DNA from: Faecalibacterium prausnitzii
GTDB lineage: Bacteria > Bacillota > Clostridia > Oscillospirales > Ruminococcaceae
Length of the DNA stretch: 64,000 nucleotides
Direction: 5' to 3'
Assembly: GCA_004558805.1 (NCBI GenBank)
Contig: SFDE01000002.1
Location: forward strand, 62,001-126,000
Part shown: in pieces, positions 50,092 through 60,388 of the stretch
How positions within the stretch are numbered: position 1 is the first letter of the stretch
How the letters are laid out: every line of letters starts with the position of its first letter
Position numbers and translations under genes: made by a program
Notes under the pieces: model-generated
Databases searched by the model: none
Seen by the model: the letters and a program-made list of their open reading frames with translations, nothing else
What the model was told of the DNA's origin: nothing

Positions 50092-50150
50092 AGCCTTCCC
50101 CCGGTCGGGGGAAGGTGGCTGCGAACGCAGTGAGCAGACGGATGAGGGTG
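50092..50150. repeat. Palindromic intergenic repeat, family B, truncated copy
   Basis: The right end CGGATGAGGGTG (50139-50150) and the inner CCTTCCCCCGGTCGGGGGAAGG hairpin (two arms) are present; the left terminal repeat is missing. Confidence 0.65.
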
Positions 50151-50237
50151 CGGGCAAGCTGCTGCGCCCCCGTATGTGTAGACCCTCTCCCTTTTTGCCC
50201 GGAAGGATGGTTTTTTGTTTTCTTTTCGGCGGTTTTA

Positions 50238-50246
50238 TGGTATACT
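50238..50246 (+). promoter_or_regulatory. Extended -10 promoter of the DUF3783-apbE operon
   Basis: TGG-TATACT, in a tandem TATGGTATA repeat. No good -35. Confidence 0.5.
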
Positions 50247-50293
50247 ATGGTATATTTTTTCGCAAAAAATCACTTTCGAAAGAGGTTTAGAAC

Positions 50294-50716
50294 ATGAAGG
50301 CTCATATTGCACGCAACCAGAACGCCGGCATTCCGCTGGCACTGGGCTGGAATCTTTCCCCCGGAGACCGGGGCAAGCTGGACGGCATGGCTGCCGCCTT
50401 TGGCATGAAGCTGCTCACCGTCTCCCCTGCCGATGCAGGCAAGACCGTGGCGCAGCTGCTGGGGGAGGTAGAGGTCAAAGCTCCCCGGACGCTGGTGCTG
50501 GAACCGGGGGCATATCCCCCGGCACTCGTCCTTGCCAACTTTAAGGACAAGGACGTGGACACCCTGCTGGACCTGATGCGGCAGGCACAGGTCAACATCC
50601 CCCTGAAGGCGGTGGTGACCCCCGCCAACCGGAACTGGGTCTTTGGGGACCTGCTGGCACACCTGCAGGAGGAGCACAGCGCCTTCACCGCTGCAAAGGA
50701 GAGCCGGAACTCATGA
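50294..50716 (+). CDS. DUF3783-domain protein
   Basis: 140 residues, cytosolic. The N-terminal half has no clear motif; the C-terminal half matches the DUF3783 pattern (ALVLANFKDKDVDTLLDLM, then IPLKAVVTPANRNW). AGAGGT lies upstream. Its stop overlaps the ApbE start by 4 nt (ATGA), so the two are translated together. The function of the family is unknown to me; the pairing hints at a link with flavinylation, which is inference. Confidence 0.75.
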   Translation: MKAHIARNQNAGIPLALGWNLSPGDRGKLDGMAAAFGMKLLTVSPADAGKTVAQLLGEVEVKAPRTLVLEPGAYPPALVLANFKDKDVDTLLDLMRQAQVNIPLKAVVTPANRNWVFGDLLAHLQEEHSAFTAAKESRNS

Positions 50717-51795
50717 CAAAGACCTTTGCCCGACGTTTTGTCTGCGCCCTCCTTGCCGGTGCGCTCTGCCTTGCCCTGCTGGCAGGCTGCAAGCCCAAAA
50801 AGGAGCTGACCCGCTACACCACCGTGTTCTACGATGTGTTCGACACGGTGACCCAGGTCATCGCCTATTGCGAGACCCCGGAGGAGTTCGACCGGCAGAT
50901 GCAGGCGCTCCATGCTGACCTTATTGCCTATAACCAGCTCTACGACATCTACAACGACTACGAGGGCGTTACAAATGTCAAGACCATCAACGACAACGCC
51001 GGCATTGCCCCGGTGCAGGTGGACCAGCGCATCCTTTCCATGCTGGAGCTGGCAGACCGGATGTACGCCACCACCAACGGCAAGCTGAACATTGCCATGG
51101 GCAGCGTGCTGAACATCTGGCACAACTACCGGGACGCCGCCGCCCTTACCGACACCGATGCCGACAACGCCCTCCCCAGCTTGGAAGAGCTGGAGGCAGC
51201 CGCCCAGCACTGCGACATCCGCAATGTCATCATTGACGAAAAGGCGCAAACGGTGTATCTGGCGGACCCGGAAATGTCTCTGGACGTAGGCAGCGTAGGC
51301 AAGGGCTACGCCGTGGAGATGGTCTGTCAGGCGGCAGAGCAGCGGGGGCTTACCAGCGCTCTGGTCAGCGTAGGCGGCAACCTGCGTGCCATCGGCAAAA
51401 AGCCGGACGGCAGCTCCTGGACCGGCGGCGTGGAGGACCCCTGGAACGCTGCGGAGGTCTACACCTCCGGTTCCATGCTGCCTTCGGTCATCAATATCAG
51501 TGACCTTGCGCTGGTGACCAGCGGAGATTACCAGCGCTATTACGTGGTGGATGGCAAACGCTACCACCACCTCATCGACCCGGACACCTTGTATCCTGCC
51601 GCCTACTTCAACAGCGTTACGGTGCTGTGCGCCGATTCCGGGCTGGCAGACTGCCTGACCACCGGCTTGTTCTGCATGCCGCTGGAAGAGGGACAGAAGC
51701 TGGTGGAATCACTGGACGGAGTGGAGGCACTGTGGTGTACCCCGGACCAGCAGCAGATCACAACCAGCGGCTGGAGCAGCCATCTGAAACAGTAA
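50713..51795 (+). CDS. apbE: FAD:protein FMN transferase ApbE
   Basis: Lipoprotein that attaches FMN to threonine residues of extracytoplasmic redox proteins such as RnfG/RnfD or fumarate-reductase-like proteins. 360 residues. The signal peptide ends at LLAGC (about residue 25). The FAD/Mg site is in DVGSVGKGYAVEMV and GGNLRAIGKKPDG, and the late motif is HHLIDPDTLYPA. The target proteins are not encoded in the window. Confidence 0.94.
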   Translation: MTKTFARRFVCALLAGALCLALLAGCKPKKELTRYTTVFYDVFDTVTQVIAYCETPEEFDRQMQALHADLIAYNQLYDIYNDYEGVTNVKTINDNAGIAPVQVDQRILSMLELADRMYATTNGKLNIAMGSVLNIWHNYRDAAALTDTDADNALPSLEELEAAAQHCDIRNVIIDEKAQTVYLADPEMSLDVGSVGKGYAVEMVCQAAEQRGLTSALVSVGGNLRAIGKKPDGSSWTGGVEDPWNAAEVYTSGSMLPSVINISDLALVTSGDYQRYYVVDGKRYHHLIDPDTLYPAAYFNSVTVLCADSGLADCLTTGLFCMPLEEGQKLVESLDGVEALWCTPDQQQITTSGWSSHLKQ

Positions 51796-51805
51796 AAGCA
51801 AAGCA

Positions 51806-51845
51806 AAAAGCCCTCCGACGCAGCAGCGTCAGAGGGCTTTTGTCA
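51806..51845. terminator. Terminator shared by apbE and the response-regulator gene
   Basis: AAAGCCCTC(C)GACGC pairs with GCGTC(A)GAGGGCTTT. It has a T run in both directions, fitting the convergent genes. Confidence 0.85.
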
Positions 51846-51858
51846 TCCGGGCAGTTGT

Positions 51859-52701
51859 TCAGGAGTTCTCCGGCGGGGCATAGCAGCCGGGCAGGGTGCT
51901 GCGGCGTACCCGCTCTGCCTGCTGACGCAAGGCGGAGCGGGTGACCTCTGCCCAGGAATACTGGGTCATGTACTCTCCCCGGTAGGCGTTCAGCGCCATG
52001 CGCTCCCCCCGGAGGAAGTTGTAGTAATCGCATTCCACCCTGCCGGTGTCGATCGCCAGCGTGTTCCGTCCTCGCACCAGCAGTCCCCGGACTCCCGCAT
52101 CATCCAGCGTGTGGTTCAGGTCAAAGATCAGGTTCCGCAGGTGACTGTGGAGGGAAGCGGTGTCTGGCTTATCCTCCCACAGCACCGCCAGCATCTCGCC
52201 GTTGGTACAGGTGGCACCGTTGCGGTCCACCAGATAGGCAAGGAGCTCCTTGCTCTTGCTGCGCTTGAAGGCGAGGGGACGCCCGCCCACAAAGATCTCG
52301 AAGTTGCCAAAGCACTGGATCTTGACCACGGCGGGGGTATCCTCTGCCGGATAGCGGAGATTTTCCAGCGCCGAGCGCACCGCCGTCTCGGAGACCGGCT
52401 TCAGCAGAAAGCCGCTGACAAAGATCTGCAGCGCTTCCAGTGCATACTCCGGGTGCTCCGTTACCGGGATCAGGTTGCAGCGGGGCTGGATCCGCCGGAT
52501 CGTCCTCGCCAGCCCCAGCCCGTCCATGCCGGGCATCTCCAGATTCAAAAAGGCTGCATCCACGGGACTCTGCCGCAGCCAGGTCAGTGCATCGTCGGTG
52601 GTCATGGCACTGATGTAGTCACAGTCCGGGGCGACCCGGCACAGGATACGGATCAGGGAATTGATCGCCAGCTGACCATCGTCTACGACCAATATTCTCA
52701 T
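51859..52701 (-). CDS. Atypical response regulator: Asn-substituted receiver plus OmpR/BTAD-like DNA-binding region
   Basis: 280 residues, GGGAGGTG before ATG. The receiver (1-120) keeps the acidic pair D7-D8, the GMDG turn and the Lys in FLLKPVS, but the phospho-acceptor position is Asn53 (AAFLNLEMPG), coded AAT. The remainder has a winged-helix of the kind found in SARP-like and similar regulators (FGNFEIFVGGRPLAFKRSKSKELL, split at the strand, then ATCTNGEMLAVLWEDK) followed by a helical activator-type part. No kinase is adjacent. It probably acts without phosphorylation or senses something else; that is inference. Confidence 0.85.
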   Translation of the reverse strand: MRILVVDDGQLAINSLIRILCRVAPDCDYISAMTTDDALTWLRQSPVDAAFLNLEMPGMDGLGLARTIRRIQPRCNLIPVTEHPEYALEALQIFVSGFLLKPVSETAVRSALENLRYPAEDTPAVVKIQCFGNFEIFVGGRPLAFKRSKSKELLAYLVDRNGATCTNGEMLAVLWEDKPDTASLHSHLRNLIFDLNHTLDDAGVRGLLVRGRNTLAIDTGRVECDYYNFLRGERMALNAYRGEYMTQYSWAEVTRSALRQQAERVRRSTLPGCYAPPENS

Positions 52702-53009
52702 CCGTCCACCTCCCGCAAGTTATCCATAGCAAACAGCATTCCATACTCCCAATCCAAGTTTAACACTCACATTCCCCATACGCAAGGTCTCACCTGCCCC
52801 AGAACGAAAAGCCCCTTTGCCCCAAAGTTTCCGGCATTTGCCGCATTGCCGGGCTTCTCCGTCGTCTGCCGCCCCGCCGGGGCAGCTGCTTTCCTGTTCT
52901 GCAAAAGCGCTCTGACCCGTGCGCTTCTCTTGTCCATTATACTGTCAAGACTTTGGTGCTGTCAATGGATTTTGGTGTATTTTTCTGCCTGCCATTGGAA
53001 CTTTTCACA
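52702..53009. other. Long leader of the atypical response regulator
   Basis: About 230 nt between the consensus promoter and the start codon. It has a GCCCCGGCGGGGC hairpin (about 52872-52886) and purine-rich segments. No short ORF with a good ribosome site and no known riboswitch was recognised. Confidence 0.5.
52936..52965 (-). promoter_or_regulatory. Consensus promoter for the atypical response regulator
   Basis: On the minus strand TTGACA (52965-52960), 18-nt spacer, TATAAT (52941-52936). A second TTGACAG falls inside the spacer. A second possible start (TTGCGT-17-TAAACT at 52785-52757) lies closer to the gene. Confidence 0.7.
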
Positions 53010-53011
53010 AA

Positions 53012-53050
53012 AAAGCCCTGCAGAACAGCGGTTTTCTGTACTGCAGGGCA
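53012..53050 (-). terminator. Terminator of the SPFH-RHH operon
   Basis: GCCCTGCAG pairs with CTGCAGGGC, then TTTTTTG on the minus strand. Confidence 0.85.
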
Positions 53051-53054
53051 AAGC

Positions 53055-53255
53055 TTATTTTATATCCAGTTCCGGGGGGACGTCCAGCTGGTCGGAGACG
53101 TACTTTCCGTTCTTTTTGCGCTGACGCACGCACTCTGTGAGGAGATATTCGATCTGACCGTTCACCGACCGGAAATCATCCTCTGCCCAGGCGGCAAGGG
53201 CATCGTAGAGTTTGGCGTTCAGCCGCAGGGGCACCTGCTTTTTGGGTTCTGCCAT
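53055..53255 (-). CDS. Ribbon-helix-helix (Arc-type) DNA-binding protein
   Basis: 66 residues. The strand KKQVPLRLNAKLYDALAAWA and helix RSVNGQIEYLLTECVRQR (shown as two segments) give the ribbon-helix-helix fold, which binds palindromes as a dimer. Its start overlaps the SPFH gene stop by 1 nt (TGATG). It may repress its own operon through the palindrome at the SPFH promoter. Confidence 0.85.
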   Translation of the reverse strand: MAEPKKQVPLRLNAKLYDALAAWAEDDFRSVNGQIEYLLTECVRQRKKNGKYVSDQLDVPPELDIK

Positions 53256-54292
53256 CAGTACAGGCTGCCGCTGTTCACGATGGGCTGAGCATCCCGGTTG
53301 CCGCACAGCACCACCAGCAGATTGGAGACCATTGCCGCCTTGCGCTCATCGTCCAGCTCCACCACTTTGTTCTCATTCAGACGGTCCAGCGCCATTTCCA
53401 CCATGCCCACGGCACCGTCCACGATCATCTTGCGGGCATCAATGATGGCACTTGCCTGCTGCCGCTGCAGCATCACCGCAGCGATCTCCGGTGCGTATGC
53501 CAGATAGGTGATGCGTGCCTCCACCACTTCGATGCCTGCCTCGGACACATTTTTCTGGATCTCGTCCCGGATGCGGGCGGCAACCACCTCCGAGGAGCCA
53601 CGCAGGCTGCCCTCGTCCGCCACCCCGTCGCCGGTGGTGTCCACGTTGGGGGCAACGTCGTAGGGGTACACCCGCACCACGTTGCGCAGGGCGCTGTCGC
53701 ACTGCAGGGACAGGTATTCCTTGTAGTTGTCCACGTTGAACACTGCCTTGGCGGTGTCAGTGACCCGCCAGATCACAGCGATGCCGATCTCCACCGGGTT
53801 GCCCAGACAGTCGTTGATCTTCTGCCGGGAGTTGTTCAGGGTCATCATCTTCAGCGAGATCTTTTTGCTCATGGACTCGGCGCTTACCTGCGTATTCTGC
53901 CCGCTACTGCCAAACATCGCAGCCATGCCGTTTTCCTTGCTGCTCACGTCTCCGCTCTGGCTCAGCCGGGTGCCGGCAGCAGGGTTCACAGCGGTGCAGA
54001 AGGGGTTGACCCAGTAAAAGCCCTGCCCCTTCAGGGTGCCGATGTAGTCGCCAAAAAGGGTCAGCACCAGTGCCTCCTGCGGCTTCAGCACCTTGAGACC
54101 GCAGAACAGGAAAATGCCTGCGATCCAATACCCGATGGACAGGATCAGCAGCGGCACGCCCAGAAGCATCCGGTCTGCATCCAGCAGGGTGACGCTATAA
54201 ATGAACAGAGCAACGGATGCCGCATAGCCCAGCAGGGTCAGCAGCAGCACCGCCATGCCGTTTTTGCGGGTGTTCAAAATTTTCTCTTCCAT
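53255..54292 (-). CDS. SPFH-domain (stomatin/prohibitin-like) membrane protein
   Basis: The start at 54292 (MEEKILNTRKNGMAVLLL) follows AAGGAGGG; the frame opens earlier without a site. 345 residues. Two membrane helices at about 15-65, then an SPFH domain (about 75-280; LKPQEALVLTLFGDYIG, GQGFYWVNPFC), and a C-terminal helical region. Such proteins form ring or raft-like assemblies in the membrane. The following RHH regulator is co-transcribed. Confidence 0.9.
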   Translation of the reverse strand: MEEKILNTRKNGMAVLLLTLLGYAASVALFIYSVTLLDADRMLLGVPLLILSIGYWIAGIFLFCGLKVLKPQEALVLTLFGDYIGTLKGQGFYWVNPFCTAVNPAAGTRLSQSGDVSSKENGMAAMFGSSGQNTQVSAESMSKKISLKMMTLNNSRQKINDCLGNPVEIGIAVIWRVTDTAKAVFNVDNYKEYLSLQCDSALRNVVRVYPYDVAPNVDTTGDGVADEGSLRGSSEVVAARIRDEIQKNVSEAGIEVVEARITYLAYAPEIAAVMLQRQQASAIIDARKMIVDGAVGMVEMALDRLNENKVVELDDERKAAMVSNLLVVLCGNRDAQPIVNSGSLY

Positions 54293-54331
54293 ACAAAGTC
54301 CCTCCTTATCAGGATCGGAAGTATTTCTTTC

Positions 54332-54370
54332 TGATATCAAAATCATATCACTTATAGAAAGAACTGTCAA
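54332..54370 (-). promoter_or_regulatory. SPFH operon promoter with palindromic operator
   Basis: On the minus strand TTGACA (54370-54365), 17-nt spacer, TATGAT (54347-54342). TGATAT-N7-ATATCA (54332-54350) overlaps the -10 box, and CTTTCT/AGAAAG arms flank it. Confidence 0.75.
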
Positions 54371-54380
54371 GTACTCCCAC

Positions 54381-54431
54381 AAAAAATCCCCTGTCTGCCG
54401 GGCATAACTGCCACAGGCAAACAGGGGTGAT
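54381..54431 (-). terminator. Terminator of the ATP synthase operon
   Basis: CCCCTGTTTGCC pairs with GGCAGACAGGGG (one mismatch), then TTTTTT. Confidence 0.8.
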
Positions 54432-54453
54432 CTTCCTATAGGATAAAAAGGGT

Positions 54454-54861
54454 TCAGCGCTTGTACTTTGCGGCGGTCTGCAAACGCTGCATGGCACGGT
54501 CCAGTGCGATCTTGCTCTGATAATACTCGTGCATGCTCTGCTTGTGCTGCAGTCGCTCTTCTGCACGGATCCTTGCCGCCTCGGCACGGTTTTTGTCGAT
54601 GTCCTCCGGGCGTTCGGCGCTGTCCACCAGCACCATCACATAGGAGGGGGTCACCTCGGCAATGCCGTCCCCCACCAGCACGTCCCGGCTCTCGCCGTCT
54701 GCGTCAAAATGCAGGATCCCCATGTGCAGAGCCACCAGCACCGGGCTGTGCCCTGCCTGTACTCCGTACACACCGTCTCCGATGGGCAGCACAAGGTTTT
54801 CGCAATTACCCTGATAAAACTCGCCGCTGGATGCGGTGATGTTCAGTATAAAGCGATTCAT
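54454..54861 (-). CDS. atpC: F-type ATP synthase epsilon subunit
   Basis: Central-stalk subunit of F1. 135 residues. The N-terminal beta sandwich has GEFYQGNCENLVLP and GVYGVQAGHSPVLVAL; the C-terminal two-helix part includes AEAARIRAEERLQHK. The start overlaps the atpD stop by 1 nt. Last gene of the operon. Confidence 0.96.
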   Translation of the reverse strand: MNRFILNITASSGEFYQGNCENLVLPIGDGVYGVQAGHSPVLVALHMGILHFDADGESRDVLVGDGIAEVTPSYVMVLVDSAERPEDIDKNRAEAARIRAEERLQHKQSMHEYYQSKIALDRAMQRLQTAAKYKR

Positions 54862-56258
54862 CAGACGGCACCGCCCTTTTCCTCCGCCTTCTTACGAGCT
54901 TCTTCCAGCGTGCCTACGTTGAAGAACGCCCACTCCGGCAGATCGTCCGCCTCACCGTCCACGATGGCGGCAAAGCTGCGCACCGTATCCGCAAGGGGCA
55001 CATATCTGCCCTTGAGACCGGTAAAGTTCTCTGCCACCGCAAAGGGCTGGGAGAGGAACTTCTGCAGTTTACGGGCACGCACCACCGTAAGCTTGTCGTT
55101 TTCGTCCAGTTCATCCATACCCAGGATGGCAATGATGTCCTGCAGCTCCTGATAGCGCTGCAGGATGGACTGGACCTTCCGTGCCACCCGGTAGTGCTCT
55201 TCGCCTACGATGTCCGCTTCCAGAATACGGGAAGTGGAGGCAAGGGGGTCCACCGCCGGGTAGATGCCCTGTTCCACGATCTTACGGGACAGCACGGTGG
55301 TGGCGTCCAGATGAGCAAAGGTGGTGGCGGGGGCGGGGTCGGTCAGGTCGTCTGCCGGCACGTACACCGCCTGCACCGAGGTGATGGAGCCATCCTTGGT
55401 GGAGGTGATGCGCTCCTGCAGAGCGCCCAGCTCGTTTGCCAGCGTGGGCTGATAGCCCACGGCGGAGGGCATCCGTCCCATCAGGGCGGATACCTCGCTG
55501 CCTGCCTGCACAAAGCGGAAGATGTTGTCAATGAACAGCAGCACATCCTTGTGAGTCTCTTCCCGGAAGTACTCTGCCATGGTCAGACCGGTCTCCGCCA
55601 CCCGCATACGGGCTCCGGGAGGCTCGTTCATCTGACCAAAGACCAGTGCAGTCTTGTTCAGCACGCCGGAAGCGTTCATCTCGCCCCAGAGGTCACAGCC
55701 CTCACGGGAGCGCTCGCCTACGCCGGTAAAGATGGAGTAGCCGCCGTGCTCGGTGGCGACGTTGTGGATCAGCTCCTGGATCAGCACCGTCTTGCCCACG
55801 CCGGCACCGCCAAACAGACCGATCTTGCCGCCCTTTGCGTAGGGGGCAAGGAGGTCGATGACCTTGATGCCAGTCTCCAGGATCTCGGTGGCAGGCTTCT
55901 GCTGGGCAAAGCCCGGTGCCTTGCGGTGGATGGACCAGTGGGGCAGTTCATCCACCGGTCCCTTGCCGTCAATGGGTCTGCCAAGGGGGTCGAACATACG
56001 TCCCAGCGTTCCTTCGCCCACCGGTGCCGTCAGACCGTGTCCGGTCGCCTGCACCTCCATGCCCTTTCCAAGACCCTCGCTGGCGGACAGCATGATGCAG
56101 CGCACGGTGGTCTCGTTGACATGCTGGGTCACCTCCATGGTGCGCTGGATGCCCTCAGCGGTCACGGTCAGCGCCTCCTGCAGGGCAGGCAGCTTCCCTG
56201 CGGCGAACTGCACGTCCACCACAGGACCCGCTACGCGGATAATAGTTCCCTGTATCAT
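54861..56258 (-). CDS. atpD: F-type ATP synthase beta subunit
   Basis: Catalytic subunit of F1. 465 residues. P-loop GGAGVGKTVLIQ, then GVGERSREG, the DELSEED-type region (LGMDELDENDKLTV) and the SQPFAVAENFTG segment. A hairpin (CCCTTCCCGG/CCGGGAGGG) sits in the 65-nt gap after atpG, possibly to tune relative expression. Confidence 0.98.
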   Translation of the reverse strand: MIQGTIIRVAGPVVDVQFAAGKLPALQEALTVTAEGIQRTMEVTQHVNETTVRCIMLSASEGLGKGMEVQATGHGLTAPVGEGTLGRMFDPLGRPIDGKGPVDELPHWSIHRKAPGFAQQKPATEILETGIKVIDLLAPYAKGGKIGLFGGAGVGKTVLIQELIHNVATEHGGYSIFTGVGERSREGCDLWGEMNASGVLNKTALVFGQMNEPPGARMRVAETGLTMAEYFREETHKDVLLFIDNIFRFVQAGSEVSALMGRMPSAVGYQPTLANELGALQERITSTKDGSITSVQAVYVPADDLTDPAPATTFAHLDATTVLSRKIVEQGIYPAVDPLASTSRILEADIVGEEHYRVARKVQSILQRYQELQDIIAILGMDELDENDKLTVVRARKLQKFLSQPFAVAENFTGLKGRYVPLADTVRSFAAIVDGEADDLPEWAFFNVGTLEEARKKAEEKGGAV

Positions 56259-56323
56259 ACGATTGCCTCTTATACTTAGTGTTTATCCAAATGCCCTCCC
56301 GGTCCCTGCCGGGAAGGGTCTTT

Positions 56324-57191
56324 TTATTCCGTCTGGTCCTGCACCGCCGCAGCGCCGCCGATGATCTCGGTGATCTCCTGGGTGATGGAACCCTGCCGGG
56401 TACGGTTGTACTCCAGCTGCAGCTCCCGGATCATGTCGTTGGCGCTCTTGGTGGCGGAATCCATGGCGGTCATCCGGGCGCTCTGCTCGGCGCAGAAGCT
56501 CTCGGTCATGGCACCAAAGATCATGCCGTGCATGTAGATAGGTGCCGTCTGCTCAAAGACGGTCCATGCGTCCGGCATCATCTCCACCTCGCCCTTGGGG
56601 TCGCCCAGACCCTTGGGGGCAGGCTGCAGATGCTCCCGGTCCAGCGGCAGCAGCCGCACCATCACCGGTTCACTGGTGAGGGCGTTCTGGATCTTGGTGT
56701 AGATCAGATAGATCTCGTCCAGCTTGCCGGACTTGAAATCCTCAATAGCATCCACCGTGATGTCCCGGGCACGCTGCAGGGTGGGGGCGGTGGCTCCGTA
56801 CTGGAATTCTTCTACCAGACGGGGGTCCTTGTGGAGCAGGGCACGGTAGCCTACCTGACCGATGACATAGAACCGGTCATTTTCGTCCGCCTGCTCCTTA
56901 AGGAACTTGATGACGTTCTGGTTGTAGGCACCTGCCATGCCCTTGTCCGCCGTAAGCACCAGATAGGCGCGCCGGGGATTTTCCTTCTCCCTCTCGTGGA
57001 AGAAGGGGTGCACCGGCTCCTCCGGCAGATGGGGCACCACCCGGGAGATGGTATCCCGCATACGGGAGAAATAGGGCTGCACGTTCTGGTAGTTCTTGCG
57101 TGCCTTGCGCAGCTTGGAAGAAGAGATCAGGTACATGGCATTGGTGATCTTCATGGTGTCCTGGATGCTCTCGATGCGCTCTTTCAGCAGC

Positions 57192-57205
<14 letters not shown>
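56324..57205 (-). CDS. atpG: F-type ATP synthase gamma subunit
   Basis: Rotor shaft of F1. The start at 57205 (MPSSKLLKERIESIQDTMK) follows AGGAGG and overlaps the end of atpA by 14 nt. 293 residues. The N-terminal helix TMKITNAMYLISSSKLRKA and the C-terminal RMTAMDSATKSANDMIRELQ and YNRTRQGSITQEITEI are diagnostic. Confidence 0.97.
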
Positions 57206-58935
<1,730 letters not shown>

Positions 58936-58946
<11 letters not shown>

Positions 58947-59427
58947 TGCCTGCACCTGCTTTCTCCAGCAGATCGTCCAGAAGACGTGCGTCGTCCTGAA
59001 CGGTCAGGTTCCGCTCCAGCAGCTTCTCGCACATAGCGCGTGCCAGTGCGGTGGTCTGGGCATCCGCTTCCCGCAGCTTGCTCTGCCGCTCTGCCTCTGC
59101 TGCCGTCTTGCCCGCGGCAAGAATGGCGTCCGCCTGCTTCTGTGCCTCAGCAAGGAGCTGCTGCTTTTCGGTCTCTGCCTGCTGCTGATATGCCTTGCGG
59201 CGGGCAGCGGCTTCCTGGTCCACATTGCGCAGCTTTGCCTGCGCCTCATTCATTGCCGCCGCTGCTTCCTTTTTGGAAGTCTCGGCGGCATTCAGATCAT
59301 CGTCCACCAGCTTCTGGCGCTGTGCAATGATGTCTGCCACGGGCTTGAACAAAAACTTACGCAGCAGAAAGAACAGTACCAGAACGTTGACGACTGTATA
59401 CAGAAGGTTCAGATTCAGTGTCAGCAT
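58936..59427 (-). CDS. atpF: F-type ATP synthase subunit b
   Basis: Peripheral stalk. 163 residues. One N-terminal membrane helix (NLLYTVVNVLVLFFLLRKFL) then a long charged helix with heptad-like pattern, ending KLLERNLTVQDDARLLDDLLEK-type acidic tail (two segments). One b gene only, so probably a homodimer. It ends 11 nt after the fused atpA start. Confidence 0.94.
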
Positions 59428-59444
59428 TCGTCATGCCTCCGTTA

Positions 59445-59669
59445 TCAACCCAGAAACAGGATGATCAGCAGTGCAACAACGAAGCCGAAAATTGCAGTAC
59501 CTTCTGCAAGGGCTGCACCCAGCAGCAGGTTGGTCTGGATCTTGCCGGATGCCTCGGGCTGGCGGCTGATTGCCTCCGTTGCCTTGCCCGTTGCGATGCC
59601 GATGCCGATACCGCCGCCAATGCCGGTCAGCGCTGCAATGCCAGCGCCCAGAGCTACCAATCCGTTCAT
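59445..59669 (-). CDS. atpE: F-type ATP synthase subunit c
   Basis: 74 residues, two membrane helices around the polar loop SRQPEA. The ion-binding acid is Glu56 in GAALAEGTAIFGF. Residue 57 is Gly and there is no Gln in the first helix at the position used by Na-type rings (sequence GGIGIGIATGKA), so proton coupling is predicted. AAAGGAG before ATG. Confidence 0.96.
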   Translation of the reverse strand: MNGLVALGAGIAALTGIGGGIGIGIATGKATEAISRQPEASGKIQTNLLLGAALAEGTAIFGFVVALLIILFLG

Positions 59670-59704
59670 AGTAATAATCTCCTTTATAATCAGTTAACCA
59701 CAGG

Positions 59705-60388
59705 TCATTCCTCTCCGCCGATGCTCTCTTTCATGAACAGCGAAGTCAGGAACACGAATACATAGGTCTGGATCAGACCATCGAACAAATCAAAGTACAA
59801 GCTAAACACCGCCGGTACGAACACCGGCACCACCATCTTGATCAGCTCCATGATGACAAAAGCGCCCAGCACATTGCCGAACAGTCGCATACACAGGCTG
59901 GTAGGACGGATGGCGATCTCCAGAATGTTCATGGGGGTCATAACGGGAGTGGGAGCCGCCAGGCTTTTCAAAAAGCCCACACCGCCCCGGGCATGGATGC
60001 CGGAGTACTCGATAAGGATGATGCTCATCAGCGCCAGCGCCGCCGTCACATTCAGGTCCTTTGTGGGGGGCTTGATGCCAAACACGCCGATAAGGTTGCA
60101 GCAGCCGATGTACAGCGCCACGGTCATCAGGTAGGGCACATAGCCCCTGCCCTCTTTTCCCAGCAGCCCCTCAAAAAAGTTGCTGCCGAAGTTGTAGATC
60201 GTTTCCAGCACCGCCTGCCGCTTGGAGATGTGGTCCACCCGCAGGTTGCGGGTGAGCAGGATGGAGCACAGCACCAGAAATGCCATGATGCCCCAGCTGA
60301 CGACCACGGATTCCGGGATCTGCAGCCCGCCGATCTGGATCATTTCCACATTCAGCTCTTCCATAAGAGCCGCAGTCAGCTTATTCAT
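59705..60388 (-). CDS. atpB: F-type ATP synthase subunit a
   Basis: 227 residues with five to six membrane helices. The essential Arg is in SLCMRLFGNVLGAF. GGAAGGAGG precedes ATG. First gene of the operon; no atpI lies before it. Confidence 0.95.
   Translation of the reverse strand: MNKLTAALMEELNVEMIQIGGLQIPESVVVSWGIMAFLVLCSILLTRNLRVDHISKRQAVLETIYNFGSNFFEGLLGKEGRGYVPYLMTVALYIGCCNLIGVFGIKPPTKDLNVTAALALMSIILIEYSGIHARGGVGFLKSLAAPTPVMTPMNILEIAIRPTSLCMRLFGNVLGAFVIMELIKMVVPVFVPAVFSLYFDLFDGLIQTYVFVFLTSLFMKESIGGEE

Noticed and set aside
34926..50150. CRISPR array formed by the repeated palindromes
   Set aside because: The copies are spread over many kilobases between genes, differ in length and have no regular spacers or cas genes.
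50021..50290. Plus-strand frame of 89 codons between aroF and the DUF3783 gene
   Set aside because: It runs through a terminator and a truncated family B repeat, lacks a ribosome site and has no family resemblance.
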